This document shows positions 32,290-43,864 of a stretch of 64,000 nt of DNA, piece by piece. Position 1 is the stretch's first letter, and each line of letters starts with the position of its first letter. The position numbers and the translations under genes were made by a program. Under the pieces are notes generated by a model that worked only from the letters and a program-made list of their open reading frames with translations, was not told where the DNA came from and ran no database searches. The stretch covers positions 248,001 to 312,000 of the forward strand of contig NW_022985438.1 in NCBI RefSeq assembly GCF_010093595.1. The letters are read 5' to 3'. The DNA is from Mytilinidion resinicola (lineage: Eukaryota > Ascomycota > Dothideomycetes > Mytilinidiales > Mytilinidiaceae).

Positions 32290-32634
32290 TATGACTCACA
32301 TTTTAAAGGTATATTGAAGCATAAAAAGGGCATTCTAAGCTTTTGTAACAAGGTGGTAGATGATTGGACCTATCTTCGAAGTACTGTCGTAAGGAGGCGG
32401 GTAGATGGAACCTAGGGAAAATGGACGACGCGGGGTACAGCAGCACTCCCGACGGCTTGCTTAACCTCCACATCATGTGCCAACAACTGCTGACTTCGGG
32501 TCGAGATGGATTAGAATGATGTAAACTATACGCTGTCATGGTTCCGACTTGGGCCCATTACTTAAAAACTGCTCTACATTGGGTTCAAGCAGACTTTCAC
32601 CACAACTTCGTAGCCGACTAGAATACTCTGCGTC
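32290..32634. other. Intergenic
   Basis: This short spacer contains the 3' end of the ankyrin gene and the former promoter of the following pseudogene. Nothing else is seen. Confidence 0.5.
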
Positions 32635-33585
32635 ATGTCTGCGAGAAACGGAACCACCAAGACACCATGGAGGCCGGCGGCTAATATCCTAAGGGATATG
32701 ATACATGATCCCGAAAAGCTGATCATCTGTCCCGGAGTGTATGATGGATTGGATGCCGGGCATGAGGTCCTTTATATGGTAAGTATTTTTCATTTTCTCA
32801 CTTGCTAGCTGCTACCATGCTGAGGCTTGTAAGTAAGCAAAGCTAACATCTCATCGTGAACAGACAGGAGCAGGAACCTCCCTCTAACGCAGCTACGATC
32901 GCGTCCCCTCGACTCCTCTGTTCCCGTTATCGCAGACGCGGACACCGGCTTCGGCGGGCCGCTTTCTGTCGCGCGCACAGCCAAGGCCTACATCAACTCC
33001 AACATCGCAGCACTGCATCTCGAAGACTAGGCCATCACCAAGCGGTACGGACATCTGCAGGGCAAGCTGCTAGTGTCTACGGAGGAGTATCTGGCTCGAA
33101 TCAGAGCAGCGGTACTGGCGCGGGGGGAAACAGGGAGGGACCTGGTGATTATACCGCGCAGCAATGCGCTGCAGAGCTTAGGGTTCGACGAGGCGGTGAA
33201 GAGGCTGAAGGGTGCAGTTGAAGCAGGTGCAGATGTCGCGTTCCTGGAGGGCTTTACGACGGAGGAGCAGGGGAAGCTGGTCTGCGAAGCGCTCGCGCCG
33301 ACGCCATGCTTGGTCAACGTTGTCGAAGGAGGCGTCACGCCGCAGATGAGTGCGACAGGCGCGAGGGAAGCGGGTTTTAGGATTGTAATTTGGCCTTGTT
33401 TGGCTATGACGGAGGTGTATAACTCGGTCAAGCGGGCGGCGGTGGAGCTCAAGGAGAAAGGGTTCTTCGTACACGGCGGGAATGGTGCGGGACGTATTAA
33501 GGACTTGTTCGAGGTGGCTGGCCTAGAGGAATGTATGACGTTTGATGCGAAGGTTGCGGGGACTACTCCTAAGGAGATCATATGA
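32635..33585 (+). pseudogene. Isocitrate lyase/PEP mutase superfamily pseudogene
   Basis: A start (MSARNGTTKTPWRPAANILR, then ICPGVYDGLDAGHEVLYM) and a GTAAGT intron are intact. After the intron TGAGTSL runs into a TAA, and the part normally covering the next 20-25 residues is missing. The frame then continues with SSVPVIADADTGFGGPLSVA and HLED followed by a TAG where the family has Gln. The catalytic-loop Cys of the K-[KR]-C-G-H motif reads Tyr (KRYGH). The rest is preserved: ALQSLGFDEAVKRL, DVAFLEGFTTEEQGKLVCEA and FRIVIWPCLAMTEVYNS. Family enzymes cleave or rearrange 2-hydroxy/oxo acids. The TAG and the Cys-to-Tyr change are both transitions, as RIP would leave. Confidence 0.87.
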
Positions 33586-34835
33586 TTTGAGTAGCGTATA
33601 ACATTCTATTAGCAGCTTTGCATGGACAACTGCGGACGTAACGCGTAGCCAATTTTGACTATCAATCGACCAAATGGTTTATATCGACCTGCAGCCTACG
33701 AATCGGCATTTGGTCTGCTTAAAGTGTGAATACTACTGGAAGCATGGAAGCTGCTCCAACGCGACCTCGGCGTGTAGCCTTGGGAGTTCAGATCGGGTGA
33801 TAGCCATTGACAGATGTGGAGATTAGCGTAGGTATAGGTGAATCCGTGGATTGTGGGGGAAAGTATGGACGCGGGAGGCAATGTTGGAGTTGCGAAAGTG
33901 TCGGCTTCTCGTCGCAATGTTGCGGACCGTAAACATGACGAGTAGTTGTGGAGACAGCTCCGGGCGCCAGGGCGCCCCCTGTTCTCAACTCCACTCCACA
34001 AGACTTGAGCGCTGCATCTCTCTACAGACTGACGGGATCTATTCATGAGCGCTAGCATCGAGCTAGCAGTAGGGTAGAGCTTTAGATGGATAAGAATACC
34101 CTATCTCCATCATCTGCGCTGCCGCACGTTGAGTTAGGTTGAAAGCACAAGCATTTGCAGCGAGTGTAGGTCCCACCAGGGTCTCCTAGTGAGTTTCAGA
34201 TAGTGTGTAAATCTCAAAGCCTGATTTGAAGTTTCGAGGAATTATATCGATGTCGAATTTCATTAGGAAGGTTCAGGGGTGGTTCGATGTCTTTACTTTT
34301 TCGTCAAAACCTCGATGTCAAAGTCTATTTTCAAAGGCTCAGCGCAACTATGTCCATTTTGTCCTTCATTCCACGGTCTCGATTTTTTATTACGCATAAT
34401 ATATCTAATATAAATTATAAATATACAAATTAATTTTCAGTCTCCAAAATTTACATGGATTTCAGCCCTCGAAAGGCTCTGTGGTGTCTCTGTATTTATA
34501 ACACTACGTCAGACCTTCTCTATCACAGTCTCGATTCCGCGCCTCAAGAATTGACTTCTATATTCTACACCTATATTCCACAATCTCATTTCACAGTCTC
34601 ACGATCTTTACATCAATATTCCCTTTCACGCGGACTACTTAAAGGGCGCAAATTGGCCTCATAGGCATTATCAAACCTTCTCATGATGTGCCTAATTCAA
34701 AGGGCCCTAGCTGCCATTCCGTCGACAGCCTGATATAGAGGCTCTTCCCTATCACATCGCCAAACCCTCCCCAAATTGGGCCTCTGGCCTTCGTTCCTTG
34801 ACCACCCATTCACTCCCCTGAATATCCCTACCACC
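33586..34835. other. Gene-poor region with an AT-rich core
   Basis: No gene is supported. Around 34385-34440 the sequence is almost pure A/T (TATATCTAATATAAATTATA), like an AT isochore or RIP-degraded repeat remnant. Nothing else could be identified. Confidence 0.5.
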
Positions 34836-35736
34836 TCAACGCTCCCGTATCCAAGAAAGCAGATGCTCTAACTCCGCCCTATCGCTGCTCCGAAACTTCT
34901 CCTCCGGAGCGCGTGGAATCGTCTCGCCTGGAGTGAGGGGTCGAGGGCGTGGTGTGGGCGTCATGTAGGCCTCGCCCCACGCCGTGTAGGCGACTTGCAT
35001 GTCTGCGGGCTCTGTGAATAGCGTTAGCGAATTCGCCTGCAAATTAGGTAGGATTCAAGAGATTTTACGTGTACCTTCGGCTTCCTGGAGCTCGCCAGGC
35101 TGGCTCGTGGCACTAGACGCCATGCGAGGGACGACTGGTGCACCGAGCTGAAGCGCAGGCTTAGGGTCAGACTGGGTAGCAGACTTAGTGGCGGACTTAG
35201 GAGACGATTTGTAGAAGCCACGGCGGCCAGTGCCATACTGGCCGCCGTATAGGGGAACGTCTTGACGTACGTTTTGTAGGGCAGCTACGGGGACGCCATA
35301 GGGCTTAGAGTGATCGGGGGTGGCATAGTCTAAGAGGCGTTGTTAGCAAGATCGAATATCGGCCAGGCAAGTTCACGTCCGTACCTTGCGCTGGGGTCAC
35401 TCGAGGAGCCTGGAAAACACCTAGAGTGGGGTGTTGGTAGTTCTTGGGGATACCGTCAGGGCTAAGGGCGCCGGGGAAGTCGTTGTCTACGGGGCTTGTT
35501 GGCAAGGAACGATCTCGACCAGGCGGAGCTTCGCGCATGTCTTGCGCTTTATTTGAGGGAGCATCTTGGACAGCACCTCGAGCGGAGCGATGACGAGCTC
35601 CAGCAGGGACGCGAGACAGATCGATGGTACCAGCACCTCGAGGGGTCGCAGCGGCGCGAAGGCGAGCACTGAATGGGCCGGATGGTGCGGAGTCGGGCGG
35701 AGAGGCGTCAAGTGGGGAGAAGATGTTGGTCGGCAT
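34836..35736 (-). CDS. Hypothetical protein, Pro/Ser-rich (260 aa)
   Basis: Exons 35736-35385, 35329-35075 and 35011-34836 join in frame; introns are 55 and 63 nt, the last with GCTAAC close to the CACAG acceptor. The product starts MPTNIFSPLDASPPDSAPSG and is low-complexity and basic in the first 80 residues. It then has NYQHPTLGVFQAPRVTPAQ, DVPLYGGQYGTGRRGFYKSS and a C-terminal block MQVAYTAWGEAYMTPTPRPR ending in a helix (DRAELEHLLSWIRER). There is no signal peptide or membrane span. Clean splicing and conserved-looking blocks support a real gene, but I do not recognise the family. Confidence 0.65.
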
Positions 35737-37568
35737 TGTTGTTGGAAGAGGAGTGAGCTAGTAGGAAGGTGCTGTTCGTTGCGCTTGCTTTAGCGATTAG
35801 CCTTTGCTCCAAGAGGTGTCGGTTACGGCTTTCAACGCGAGGAAACGGCGAGGAGAAGAAGAAAAACCTGCGGGGGTGAGTTTTTAAGAGTGTGGTGTAG
35901 TTGAATGTAGTGAATGTAGCAGTGAGGTGGGTCTGGTGAACGGAAGAGGAAATGAAGTGGACTGGTCATTGGAGAGGACTATTGGACCTATATTATCTCA
36001 GGTCAGAACGTTGGGACCATGATTAACACTTTTGCTTGCTGAAAATCTCTGTCAGGAGTGGCCAGCTGCCAGTTTGCCAGTCAGTCAAAAGGTAGCTCAG
36101 CTTCCACCACATCGACCTTGGCATCTCGTCTACATATGAGAAAGCTCGTGGGGATGTCCTAAGTAGATATGGACGACTGTCCACGGACCTTTAGCGGGAT
36201 AAGCTGCCTCACAATTCTGCTTTCACCACTTCTTGTTCTCATGATCCGTTGTGTCAAGGTCGGATTCGCAAATACATGGTGGCGGAAGTTCGGAAGGGTT
36301 TCTAGATCTGGAGTACATCTTGAGCATGAGACGTTTAGACCTGGACATAGATTCCTATCTGAACCGATCCCCCTCTTGCTGGCCCCCATAGTTACCCCCT
36401 AGCTACCAAAGTACTCCCTTGTCTTTTCCTCAACTGACCTCCTATCCTCTGGTTCTCAACCTCTTCTCGAAGCATGATTCAATCGCCGATAAGAAAAGAA
36501 TCGAGCGCTGCTCTTTGCTTCTCACATCTTGCCATAGGTCTCTCTTGGACTTCTTTTGAGGTTCGTTGAACGAGTGGGATGCCCTTAGGTACCAGCAGAC
36601 TCAACATCGTTAATCTTTCATAGAGTAAGTCTGTCTTAGATTTCCAGAGAATTCCGCGATTTTCAAAAGCTAATGCCTTCCCTAAAATCGAGGGCGAGAC
36701 CATACGAGTGAAGTGATGTCGATAATACACGTGATCCGTTGCCGAATAAAGAGGTTCAGTAGAAATCCCGTCTTTTGACTGAGATCGCTACCCATCCTCC
36801 CGTTTGCCAGCATGCTCCATTTAACGTGAGACCGCATCGACAGAAGGACCTTTCTAAGGCGAAGTCGTTCTAATGATTCATTACGCTAAATCGTAATGGG
36901 AGCCTAACTACTAGAACGCCATCAAAGCTGTACGAGCTCGTGTCGATGTTCCGCGAAGCCACGAATCAAAATTGCGACGCCTCCGCCTCTTCCCTAGGTT
37001 TTCCCCGCACTCCCCAGATCTTGTGGCCATGCGTAAAGAACCATACTTCAGCTGAATTCTGGCTAACCATTCCCTATCAATGTACTAGTACAGATGGAGT
37101 TGCTTCGACGATAGTAGTTCAACTTTTTGACCAGCCGGACCACTCCCATCAGACCCTTTACTACCCCTGGCTCACACATCAGCAGGATACTCGCTAAAAG
37201 AGTTTTACGAGATGCGATTCTATATCTGCTAACATCGATGTGTATCTAGTCACTCCCAAGACCATGCAGCTGGGCTAGCTTTCCCTACATTTCCAAGGTT
37301 TTTCACCACTCTCCTTACGCTAAGCTCTGCCTATCAGTGCTTGTGGATGTTTTCAAGCCTCTTCTAACTGCACTAGCACATCTAGCCCTCCTTTTCTTTG
37401 ATATTTCCAAACCCTCGGGTTGTTCTTCCTCGCATTTTTCATCCATTGGGAGAGGTCTAGACATCCAGCCAACGAGATATATTCCATAGAAAGAATCCCT
37501 CGCCCCTAGAGCTCGCATCCCATTCCTCAGCTTCATCCATACCCCTGAAATTGACCTCTGCTCCCACC
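35737..37568. other. Gene-poor region
   Basis: Only short unrelated ORFs occur. The left end is the promoter of the hypothetical gene. The right end would have been the promoter of the decayed transporter. No repeat or RNA gene could be recognised by eye. Confidence 0.45.
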
Positions 37569-40013
37569 ATGACAACTTCCGACAATGTCGAGAAGACGAT
37601 TAGCCAGACCGAGTACATCGACCAGATATCGGTCCACAAACCAGTAGAGCACGTCGCTGTCCACACGGATACTTTCGATATCTCCGAGGACGCCCTAGGC
37701 ACCAACGTAGGCCCCGGATACTGGAAGAACTGGCGTTTCTAGGGCTCATCCTTGCCTTGTGCCTGAGATACAACAGCGCCAATCTAGGCTACGTCCTCTC
37801 GCTAACCCAGATCAATCAGGACATCGGCCCTTCCTCGAATCTGCTTTGGGTTCCACTTGCGTATACGTTATCATTATCTGTCTCGTTTCTTTTGGTTGGC
37901 AGGTTCTCGGATATCTTTGCGAGAAGGGTAAGGCTTCCTCACGCTCTCCGGTTGGAATCCTCGCCTGCTAATGGTACGATCACGTAGTGGTTCTTCATTA
38001 TCGGCAATGCCTTCGCCATAATTGGAACTATTATGGGAGCCACGGCGAAGACTGTCAATACTATCGTCGGAGGAAACGTCTTCAAGTGAGTTTGAGAGCA
38101 TGAGGTACCTTCCATAACAATGGCTGATTTTATGACCTTGTAGTGGGCTCGGAGCTGCGATCTAGATATCTTTTGCAGCGGCTGTCTGCGAGCGTAAGAT
38201 TCCTCCAATGAACCATCCACAAGGCTAGTTCTCTCGCACTAATACCTGGCAGTCGTTCCGAATAATCACAGAGACCTTTGGACTCGGGTTGTAACAGCTA
38301 CAACCTAGGATCAACAACTCATACGGTTCACGGTCACCTACGTACAGACTTGGAGTTGCTGGCATAGTAGCTGCCTACATGCCTAGCCAGTTACAACTTC
38401 TACAGAGAGGGGTTGGGGTACGGTGGCCTACCCTGCCTAATGCTGCCTACTGCTGCCTCCAATTAGTGCTTCTGCCTATGCATACAGTCACTTCCTACGT
38501 AGTATATAGTTTGGCCTTCGGGCCCCCGAAATAAGACAGAGTTCACATCAATTTTCAACCTGAGTTTTGGTGCAGCTTGATCTTCGCTTCAGCGCTCCCA
38601 ACTATCGGATTCGGAGCTCCTATCGCAGCGGCGTTAAGAACAGACACCGTCCTTCAATGACGATGGGCCTTCTACCTAGGCCTCATCGTATCCGGTGAGT
38701 CTCGGCATCGAATAAACTCAGGCGATTTTATCTATTCAGTCCACTAACACTCTTGATAGGGCTTGTTTTTATCCTGCTCTTCATTTGCTACCATCCTCCA
38801 AATTTCCAACTACTGCATACCAATCGCACTAAATGGCAACAAATCAAACGCCTCGACTTCGTTGGCCTGTCCTTTTACGTTCTCGGACTCATTCTGCTTT
38901 TGACCGGGCTGAACTGGGGCGGCAGTAAGCACACTTTGCTTTTCCATTCCAATTGCTCCGCATATATTCTCTCGCCACCTTTCCACGAATGGTACTTACA
39001 GCACACCTCTACAGGCGCCTACCCCTGGAAATCTGCCCACGTCATCGCCACAATCGTGGTCGGTACCTTGTGCATAATAGTCTTCACAATCTACGACATC
39101 TACCACAAGGCGACCCCCTCCTCCCCATGCATCTCTTCAAATCCCGGGGCTTCGCCGCCATCATCAGCGCCGCCTCCGTCGGCAGTTGTGTGTACTACTC
39201 GATGATCATCCTCTGGCCGTCCCAAATCGCCAGCCTCTTAGGCGGCAGCCCGATCCACCAAGCCCTGCTCGCCTCGATGGTTGGTACTGGCACGCAGCTC
39301 GGCCAATTCATGGCAGGCCCCATGCTACATTGGATTTCGTACCAGCGCGGCCTGCTCTTCTTCACGTGCTGTCTGCTCACCGCGATGGCGGGCGCGATGA
39401 TTGCCGTTGGTCCTGGGAGCGTGTCACTGGACTGTGGCCTTATGCTTACGGCGTGTTGGTGTATTGGGGTGATCGAGTGTATCGCTGTGGTGCTGACGCC
39501 GCTGAGCTGTCCGCCTGAGGATCTGGGTGCGGCGTTGGGCGCGCTCGGATCTGTCAGGAGTACGGCTGCGATGTGTGCGACGGCCATCTATGTTGCTATT
39601 CTGAATAGCAAACTGGCTAGTATCACGCCTGCTTTGGTGTCGCAAGCAGCTCTGAAAAATGTACTACCGGCGTCTTCGATCCCGACGCTGTTGATGGATA
39701 CGGCGACGGGCAATTTTACGAATGTGCCGGGGATCACGCCAGGTATCACCCTGGCGGTTGAGGCAGCAATGGCGGAGGCTTCCGCGCGGTCGTTCAGTTA
39801 AGCGATCTGTCCTATGAGTAACATGGAGGAGATTCTAATACTGACCTATATGTTAGGTATGTCTGGTACGCGGTCGTTGCGTTCGGCTGTCTCGCAATCG
39901 TCGCTTCGTCGTTGACTACCAACTATAATGAACATCTCAATGACGAAGTAGCGCGCGAGATGCAAGATCCGAGGTCGAACGGCTTTAGTAAAGAAATTGA
40001 TCAAGAGAAGTGA
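37569..40013 (+). pseudogene. MFS transporter pseudogene, TRI12-like subfamily
   Basis: The start (MTTSDNVEKTISQTEYIDQI, then GPGYWKNWRF) hits a TAG because one base is missing before LGLILALCLRYNSANLGYVL. LLVGRFSDIFARR, FFIIGNAFAIIGTIMGATAK and GGNVF are spliced across normal introns, then AAI is followed by TAG in place of Gln. An insertion of about 280 bp separates VPNNHRDLWTR from LIFASALPTIGFGAPIAAAL. VLQ is followed by TGA where Trp is expected, and one base is missing after DIYHK near 39110. The last long part is open (GFAAIISAASVGSCVYYSMI through 39801) with a final exon near 39856-40013. Intact relatives are 14-span drug/siderophore-type efflux or uptake pumps of the plasma membrane. 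At least two frameshifts, two stops and one insertion make this non-functional. Confidence 0.85.
38292..38574. mobile_element. LTR-like insertion in the MFS pseudogene (solo LTR candidate)
   Basis: The segment interrupts the transporter exon between the codons for LWTR and LIFASALP. It carries a TATATAG box near 38498-38507 and an AATAAG polyadenylation-type signal near 38530, the order expected in an LTR. It is flanked by GGTTG and GCTTG, a possible 5-bp target duplication with one mismatch. No second LTR or internal region is present. Boundaries are approximate. Confidence 0.45.
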
Positions 40014-40453
40014 GGGCTTGAAACTAGGGCAATCACCGAGACTGGAAACTTGAGACGAGGGGAGGAAAAACATGGGAGTGCCTTCGAATGTTATCTTTGA
40101 TGTCCAAAATGTTATCTACAGATCTAGCACCTTCAAATTACAACTTTGAAGCGGGCCGTTGACGTAACATCACAGCAATAAAGCCGTAGTACACCTAGGC
40201 AGACCCCCCGGCTGAGGATTAGACAAGGAATGAACATGACCGCTTAACAGTAGTGATCAGAAGCAGAATTTAGCAGAATGCCCGTGTAAATCCGACCCAC
40301 GTATTGATGACAGTGTCAAATACTTTAGGTCTTGCAAGATTCATACAAACCGCCATCTTGACCAGCAGCACGAGGATCGTGACCTTGAGTCTCTCCAAAA
40401 GCAGCCCAAAACTCCTCATAGCCATTCAGAACCCTCAAACACACCAGCCCGCT
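40014..40453. other. Intergenic between two pseudogenes
   Basis: No feature is supported; the sequence probably contains the decayed promoter of the phosphoribosyltransferase. Confidence 0.4.
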
Positions 40454-40905
40454 ATGACTTCATCGGGCCCAGATCTAGACGTCATCCACTCTAGAGTAGT
40501 AACGTACGCTGGCCGTCCGGCCCGGTCACCGGTTCGCAGATATCGTCCCCATATTTCGCTCTCATCCAGCAGCGACCACCCTCGCGGATCTCTGCACCCA
40601 CTATATTAAATCAACCCACGGCATCGCCACCGTTTACGGCCTCGTCTGCCTCGAAGGGCGCGGACAGTCCTTCAAGCCTCTCATTCCCCAAGCACTCGGA
40701 ATCTTGTACATCCCTGTCGGGAAGAAAGGAAAACTGCCAAACGGCACGGTCTGCGCAACCTAACGAAAGGACTACGGGAAAAACGCCCTGGAGATGGGGG
40801 ACGATAGGTCTCAGGGGATTGGCGAGGAGCGGAAGGAGGGCTAGAAGCGAAGGTGCTGTTGGTCCATGATTTGGCCACATTTGTGGAGGGGCGCGGAGGT
40901 GGAAT
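40454..40905 (+). pseudogene. Adenine phosphoribosyltransferase pseudogene
   Basis: After an ATG and LDVIHSRVVTYA the frame slips. In the next frame it reads FADIVPIFRSHPAATTLADL, THYIKSTHG, GLVCLEGRGQSFKPLIPQAL and GILYIPVGKKGKLPNGTVCA. The last two match the substrate-binding part of adenine phosphoribosyltransferases (E-x-R-G then KxGKLPG). A TAA follows where the family has Ser/Tyr-type residues, then KDYGKNALEMGDDRSQ. A decayed PRPP loop reads KVLLVHDLATFVEGRGG instead of the usual VDDxxATGG. The enzyme salvages adenine to AMP. Frameshift, stop and loss of the PRPP loop show it is dead. Unspliced introns could explain one break but not all. Confidence 0.75.
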
Positions 40906-41927
40906 AAAGTTGGTGGAGAGTTGATCGGTGATGAGGGAGTATTGTTTGTCGTGTTTGAGATTCCGAGGTTGCGGGAGATGGTGAGAGAAGAGTTGGGAGC
41001 GAGGCCGGCGTAGGCGATGTGAGGTGAGATGGGAGTAGGTTGGGCGTTTAATGATTGGCCTTGCTATACAAGTAAGGAGAAAAGATGATAATGGATGCTT
41101 CAAAGTGAGTCGGGTAGAGAAAAAAAGGTAGCGAGATAGTGGTAAGGTGTTGGGGGCAAGAGAAATCCCAACAAGTTCCACCAGCAACCGTAAACATGAC
41201 CTCACTTCCGCAGTGGATCCTTATATACCGAAAATTTCTGAGCTCCATACAGCTAATTCGAGCAGCAGGCCGGTCGGGCGCAGCGGTAATAACCCTGCGC
41301 AAAACAGGTGCCCCTTCCGGGCACCGCCCCCCAACGACAACCTGCAGGGGTTGTGAGTTCGAATCCAGCCCTTGTCAGGAATTGACTTAACTATGGCTGT
41401 TTCCCGAAGAATCACCCGAAAGGCCGCGCAGCGCGGAAACGTAAGTCCATCGTCACGGAGAAACGCCCGGGTTTCTACACCTTCCCCCGAGGAAGGTGGT
41501 GTTTTGCTCTTTAGATATTCTTTTGTGTTATCGTTTCGCTGTCGTCTAGAGTCTATGCAGATGTTGGTTTTTTTTTTCTGCTCCTGTGGTGGCTATTTCA
41601 CTCATCGTTAGCTCAATCCGTCATGATACTCTCTTCTCGGTGCACTTACAAGGGTTTACAGTTTTGAGATCGCTCGATCTCCCGTCGTCGACGTACAAAC
41701 GACAACGCTCGTGACCAGATCCAGATCACGACCTCATGTTGAACTTCTCGTTTGCCCTTCAATCACCCTCTCCAACACATCAGCGAGATAGTGTAAGATG
41801 AAGCCAGCACATACCCACAAACGGCTGTCAAGTTTCGACCCATATATATCAACACCTTACTCTACCTTTTTTCTGTATTCGAACGCGCTGAATATTCTTC
41901 AACCCTTCCCTCCCAACAAACGGCACC
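40906..41927. other. Intergenic with a tRNA-like segment
   Basis: The tRNA-like stretch at 41270-41380 is listed separately. At 41393 a short frame MAVSRRITRKAAQRGN is followed by GTAAGT, which could be a first exon, but no continuation was found. Otherwise nothing is supported. Confidence 0.4.
41270..41380 (+). other. tRNA-like segment (SINE or tRNA-pseudogene candidate)
   Basis: The order of a D-arm-like hairpin (GCGCAG 41278-41283 paired with CTGCGC 41295-41300), an anticodon-arm-like hairpin (GGTGCCC 41307-41313 with GGGCACC 41319-41325) and a B-box GAGTTCGAATCC (41355-41366) resembles a tRNA. The acceptor stem and T stem do not pair, so it is not a normal tRNA gene. It could be a tRNA-derived SINE head or a decayed tRNA. 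Confidence 0.3.
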
Positions 41928-42746
41928 ATGCCTCATCCCTCATCCTTCCCTACCTACCCACCGTCCTCCTACGTCCTAGTCCCCTTTCTCCTCGCCTTCT
42001 TCCTCGTCCTCTACCAAGCCCTACCCCAGCTTACCGCACAGCGTTACTCTCGTGGTAAGCATCAGCCACCCCCCCCCCCCCGCCCTCGTGGCCGTCCCCC
42101 TCCTCGTCCCACGCCACTACCACCACCACCGCCCAGCGACTTGAATCGTACCCGTCCCCATCTCCCTGCCCTTCACACTGCCAACTTGCCTCGACTCGAG
42201 GACTATGCGCCAGCACCAATACCCACTTTCTTCCCGGGCTTCCGGGTGAACGAAGCCATGCGCAAGGCCCGCCACCTCCATGCCATCGAAGCAGCATGGG
42301 CACGTGCCTTTCGAGAGATGCGAGGCCATATCCAGACGCTGCGTGACCAGGTACAGGACCACTGGGAGCAAAGCCAGGGATTGCAGGAGCAAGTCTGGAG
42401 GCACGGGGACATCGAGGTGATGTCGTCTTCTACCAGCACGCAGACTTTAGATTTTGATTTGCCGAACATGTCTGGAGCGGGGGAGGTTCCCAGGAGCGAC
42501 GATGCATATTTCGAGTGCAACAACGTCTACGACGGGAGTGGCAGTGAGGAGAGCACAAGGCCGGAATGGCATTGGGGAGGGAGGAGAAGCAATGTGTACG
42601 GTGATGGGGCGTATGCGGTTGGGCATTCCCCGCGGGCGAGACACTTGTTTGCGTTGCAGTCTGCTGCGGCAGCAGCGCAAGCCCGGCGAAGGCACGAGAG
42701 TAGGAGTGGGAATGGGAGAGCGCTGGAATCAGAGTGGGTGCTGTAA
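41928..42746 (+). CDS. Hypothetical single-pass membrane protein (272 aa)
   Basis: A single open frame starts MPHPSSFPTYPPSSYVL. A hydrophobic span (VLVPFLLAFFLVLYQAL, about 16-32) is followed by a Pro-rich linker whose DNA includes a run of about 12 C (42070-42081). An amphipathic helical section (FRVNEAMRKARHLHAIEAAW to LQEQVWRHGDIE) comes next, then a Ser/acidic section and a C-terminal Ala/Arg-rich end (FALQSAAAAAQARRRHES). Neither family nor function is recognised. The long open frame and membrane anchor favour a real gene, but the C-run makes the upstream frame sensitive to sequencing or slippage error. Confidence 0.55.
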   Translation: MPHPSSFPTYPPSSYVLVPFLLAFFLVLYQALPQLTAQRYSRGKHQPPPPPRPRGRPPPRPTPLPPPPPSDLNRTRPHLPALHTANLPRLEDYAPAPIPTFFPGFRVNEAMRKARHLHAIEAAWARAFREMRGHIQTLRDQVQDHWEQSQGLQEQVWRHGDIEVMSSSTSTQTLDFDLPNMSGAGEVPRSDDAYFECNNVYDGSGSEESTRPEWHWGGRRSNVYGDGAYAVGHSPRARHLFALQSAAAAAQARRRHESRSGNGRALESEWVL

Positions 42747-42812
42747 ATTCGTTAGCCATTCGCGTGCTCAAGGTTGATAAGTTGGTTTTTTGAATGAATA
42801 GAATAGAACAGA

Positions 42813-43118
42813 TTATGAAACGTGCGCAGAGAGGTCCACAGCAAGTTGCAGGGTAGCGAAGCTACCGATTTTCATAAGAGCTGGAACAAGGCGCTTGAGC
42901 TGCTTGTTAGTGAGCCTTTTCTCTCCGCTGGCAAGATCACTTAGATGCTGGGCATTTTTGATCCGGGAGCATAGTCGGATATGTTTGCCGTCGACCTCGT
43001 CCTGCATCCGATGATAAGATCCGCAGTAGGAGACAAGTTTGCAATTTTCGCATTGGGAAAGGTGATCTGTAATTCCGCAGACATGACAGGATACGGCGGG
43101 AGAGAGCGGCATGGTCAA
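42813..43118 (-). CDS. Small MYND-type zinc finger protein (101 aa)
   Basis: The frame starts MTMPLSPAVSCHVCGITDHL. The MYND pattern is complete: C-x2-C, C-x2-C (QCENC), YC, then H and a final C (HIRLC) over residues 11-50. A helical tail (LTNKQLKRLVPALMKIGSFA) follows. MYND fingers bind proline-rich partners; many fungal members are 100-200 aa with no other domain. The role is unknown. It is tail-to-tail with the preceding membrane protein, with 66 bp between stop codons. Confidence 0.7.
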   Translation of the reverse strand: MTMPLSPAVSCHVCGITDHLSQCENCKLVSYCGSYHRMQDEVDGKHIRLCSRIKNAQHLSDLASGEKRLTNKQLKRLVPALMKIGSFATLQLAVDLSAHVS

Positions 43119-43864
43119 GAGAATGTGAGACAGGGGAAATCGAAGGGCATCTTTAGGTATTATGCTATGTGACCTTCGAGGCGCATTCCAAGGACGAGGT
43201 GGTGGAGCCCTTTGCTTCGTCTGGAAAGTTCAACCGTTGGCACGGACCAATTTGGAATATGCCTGGAACGTCTCGTAAGAGTGCATCAATTCCATGGATG
43301 AAGTTTGGGAGAGCCGCGTTTGGCAGAGTGGCAGGGGTGGACTTTCGTTGGGTGAAGTATGGCCAGAGCTCGACTCTGAATCACGTGCTGCCGGCGATCG
43401 GGGCTTTCGCCAGGCAGCCGCCGAGAAACGCTAAAACGCTTGGCGAATTTTCAAAATAAAAGGCCAGCTCGCCCTCGTCCCATTTCTTTCCTCATCCTAG
43501 TGGTAAGTTTCTTCCCCAACCCCAAGCAGCCACCGCCATTCCATCTGCTAACGTCTCCGCAGCAAGGGCATACGCGTGTCAGTGAGGATTCGTCCGAGAC
43601 CGTGTTTTTGCTAGTTGAAAACTACAACTATGACCGCTCCTGTTGGTCTTCGGATCGGCAGGGAATTTTTGGAAACACACCTCGAGTGAGATATCTCCTC
43701 AACCCATCTTTTCATTGATGCTCTCACCTTGTGTGGGACTTTGAAGAAGAGAACAGGCCTAGGCTGCCAACATGTGCACATTCCGATGACGTTGCATCTC
43801 GCTGTTGATGCCGCTTGATGAAATGCGTCGCGGGTCCGGCTCGCACGAAGCAAAGACACCCAAT
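43119..43864. other. Divergent intergenic region
   Basis: This is the promoter side of the MYND gene and of the MAT2B-like gene. Two short plus-strand frames (43169-43459, 43440-43718) show no recognisable content. Confidence 0.45.
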
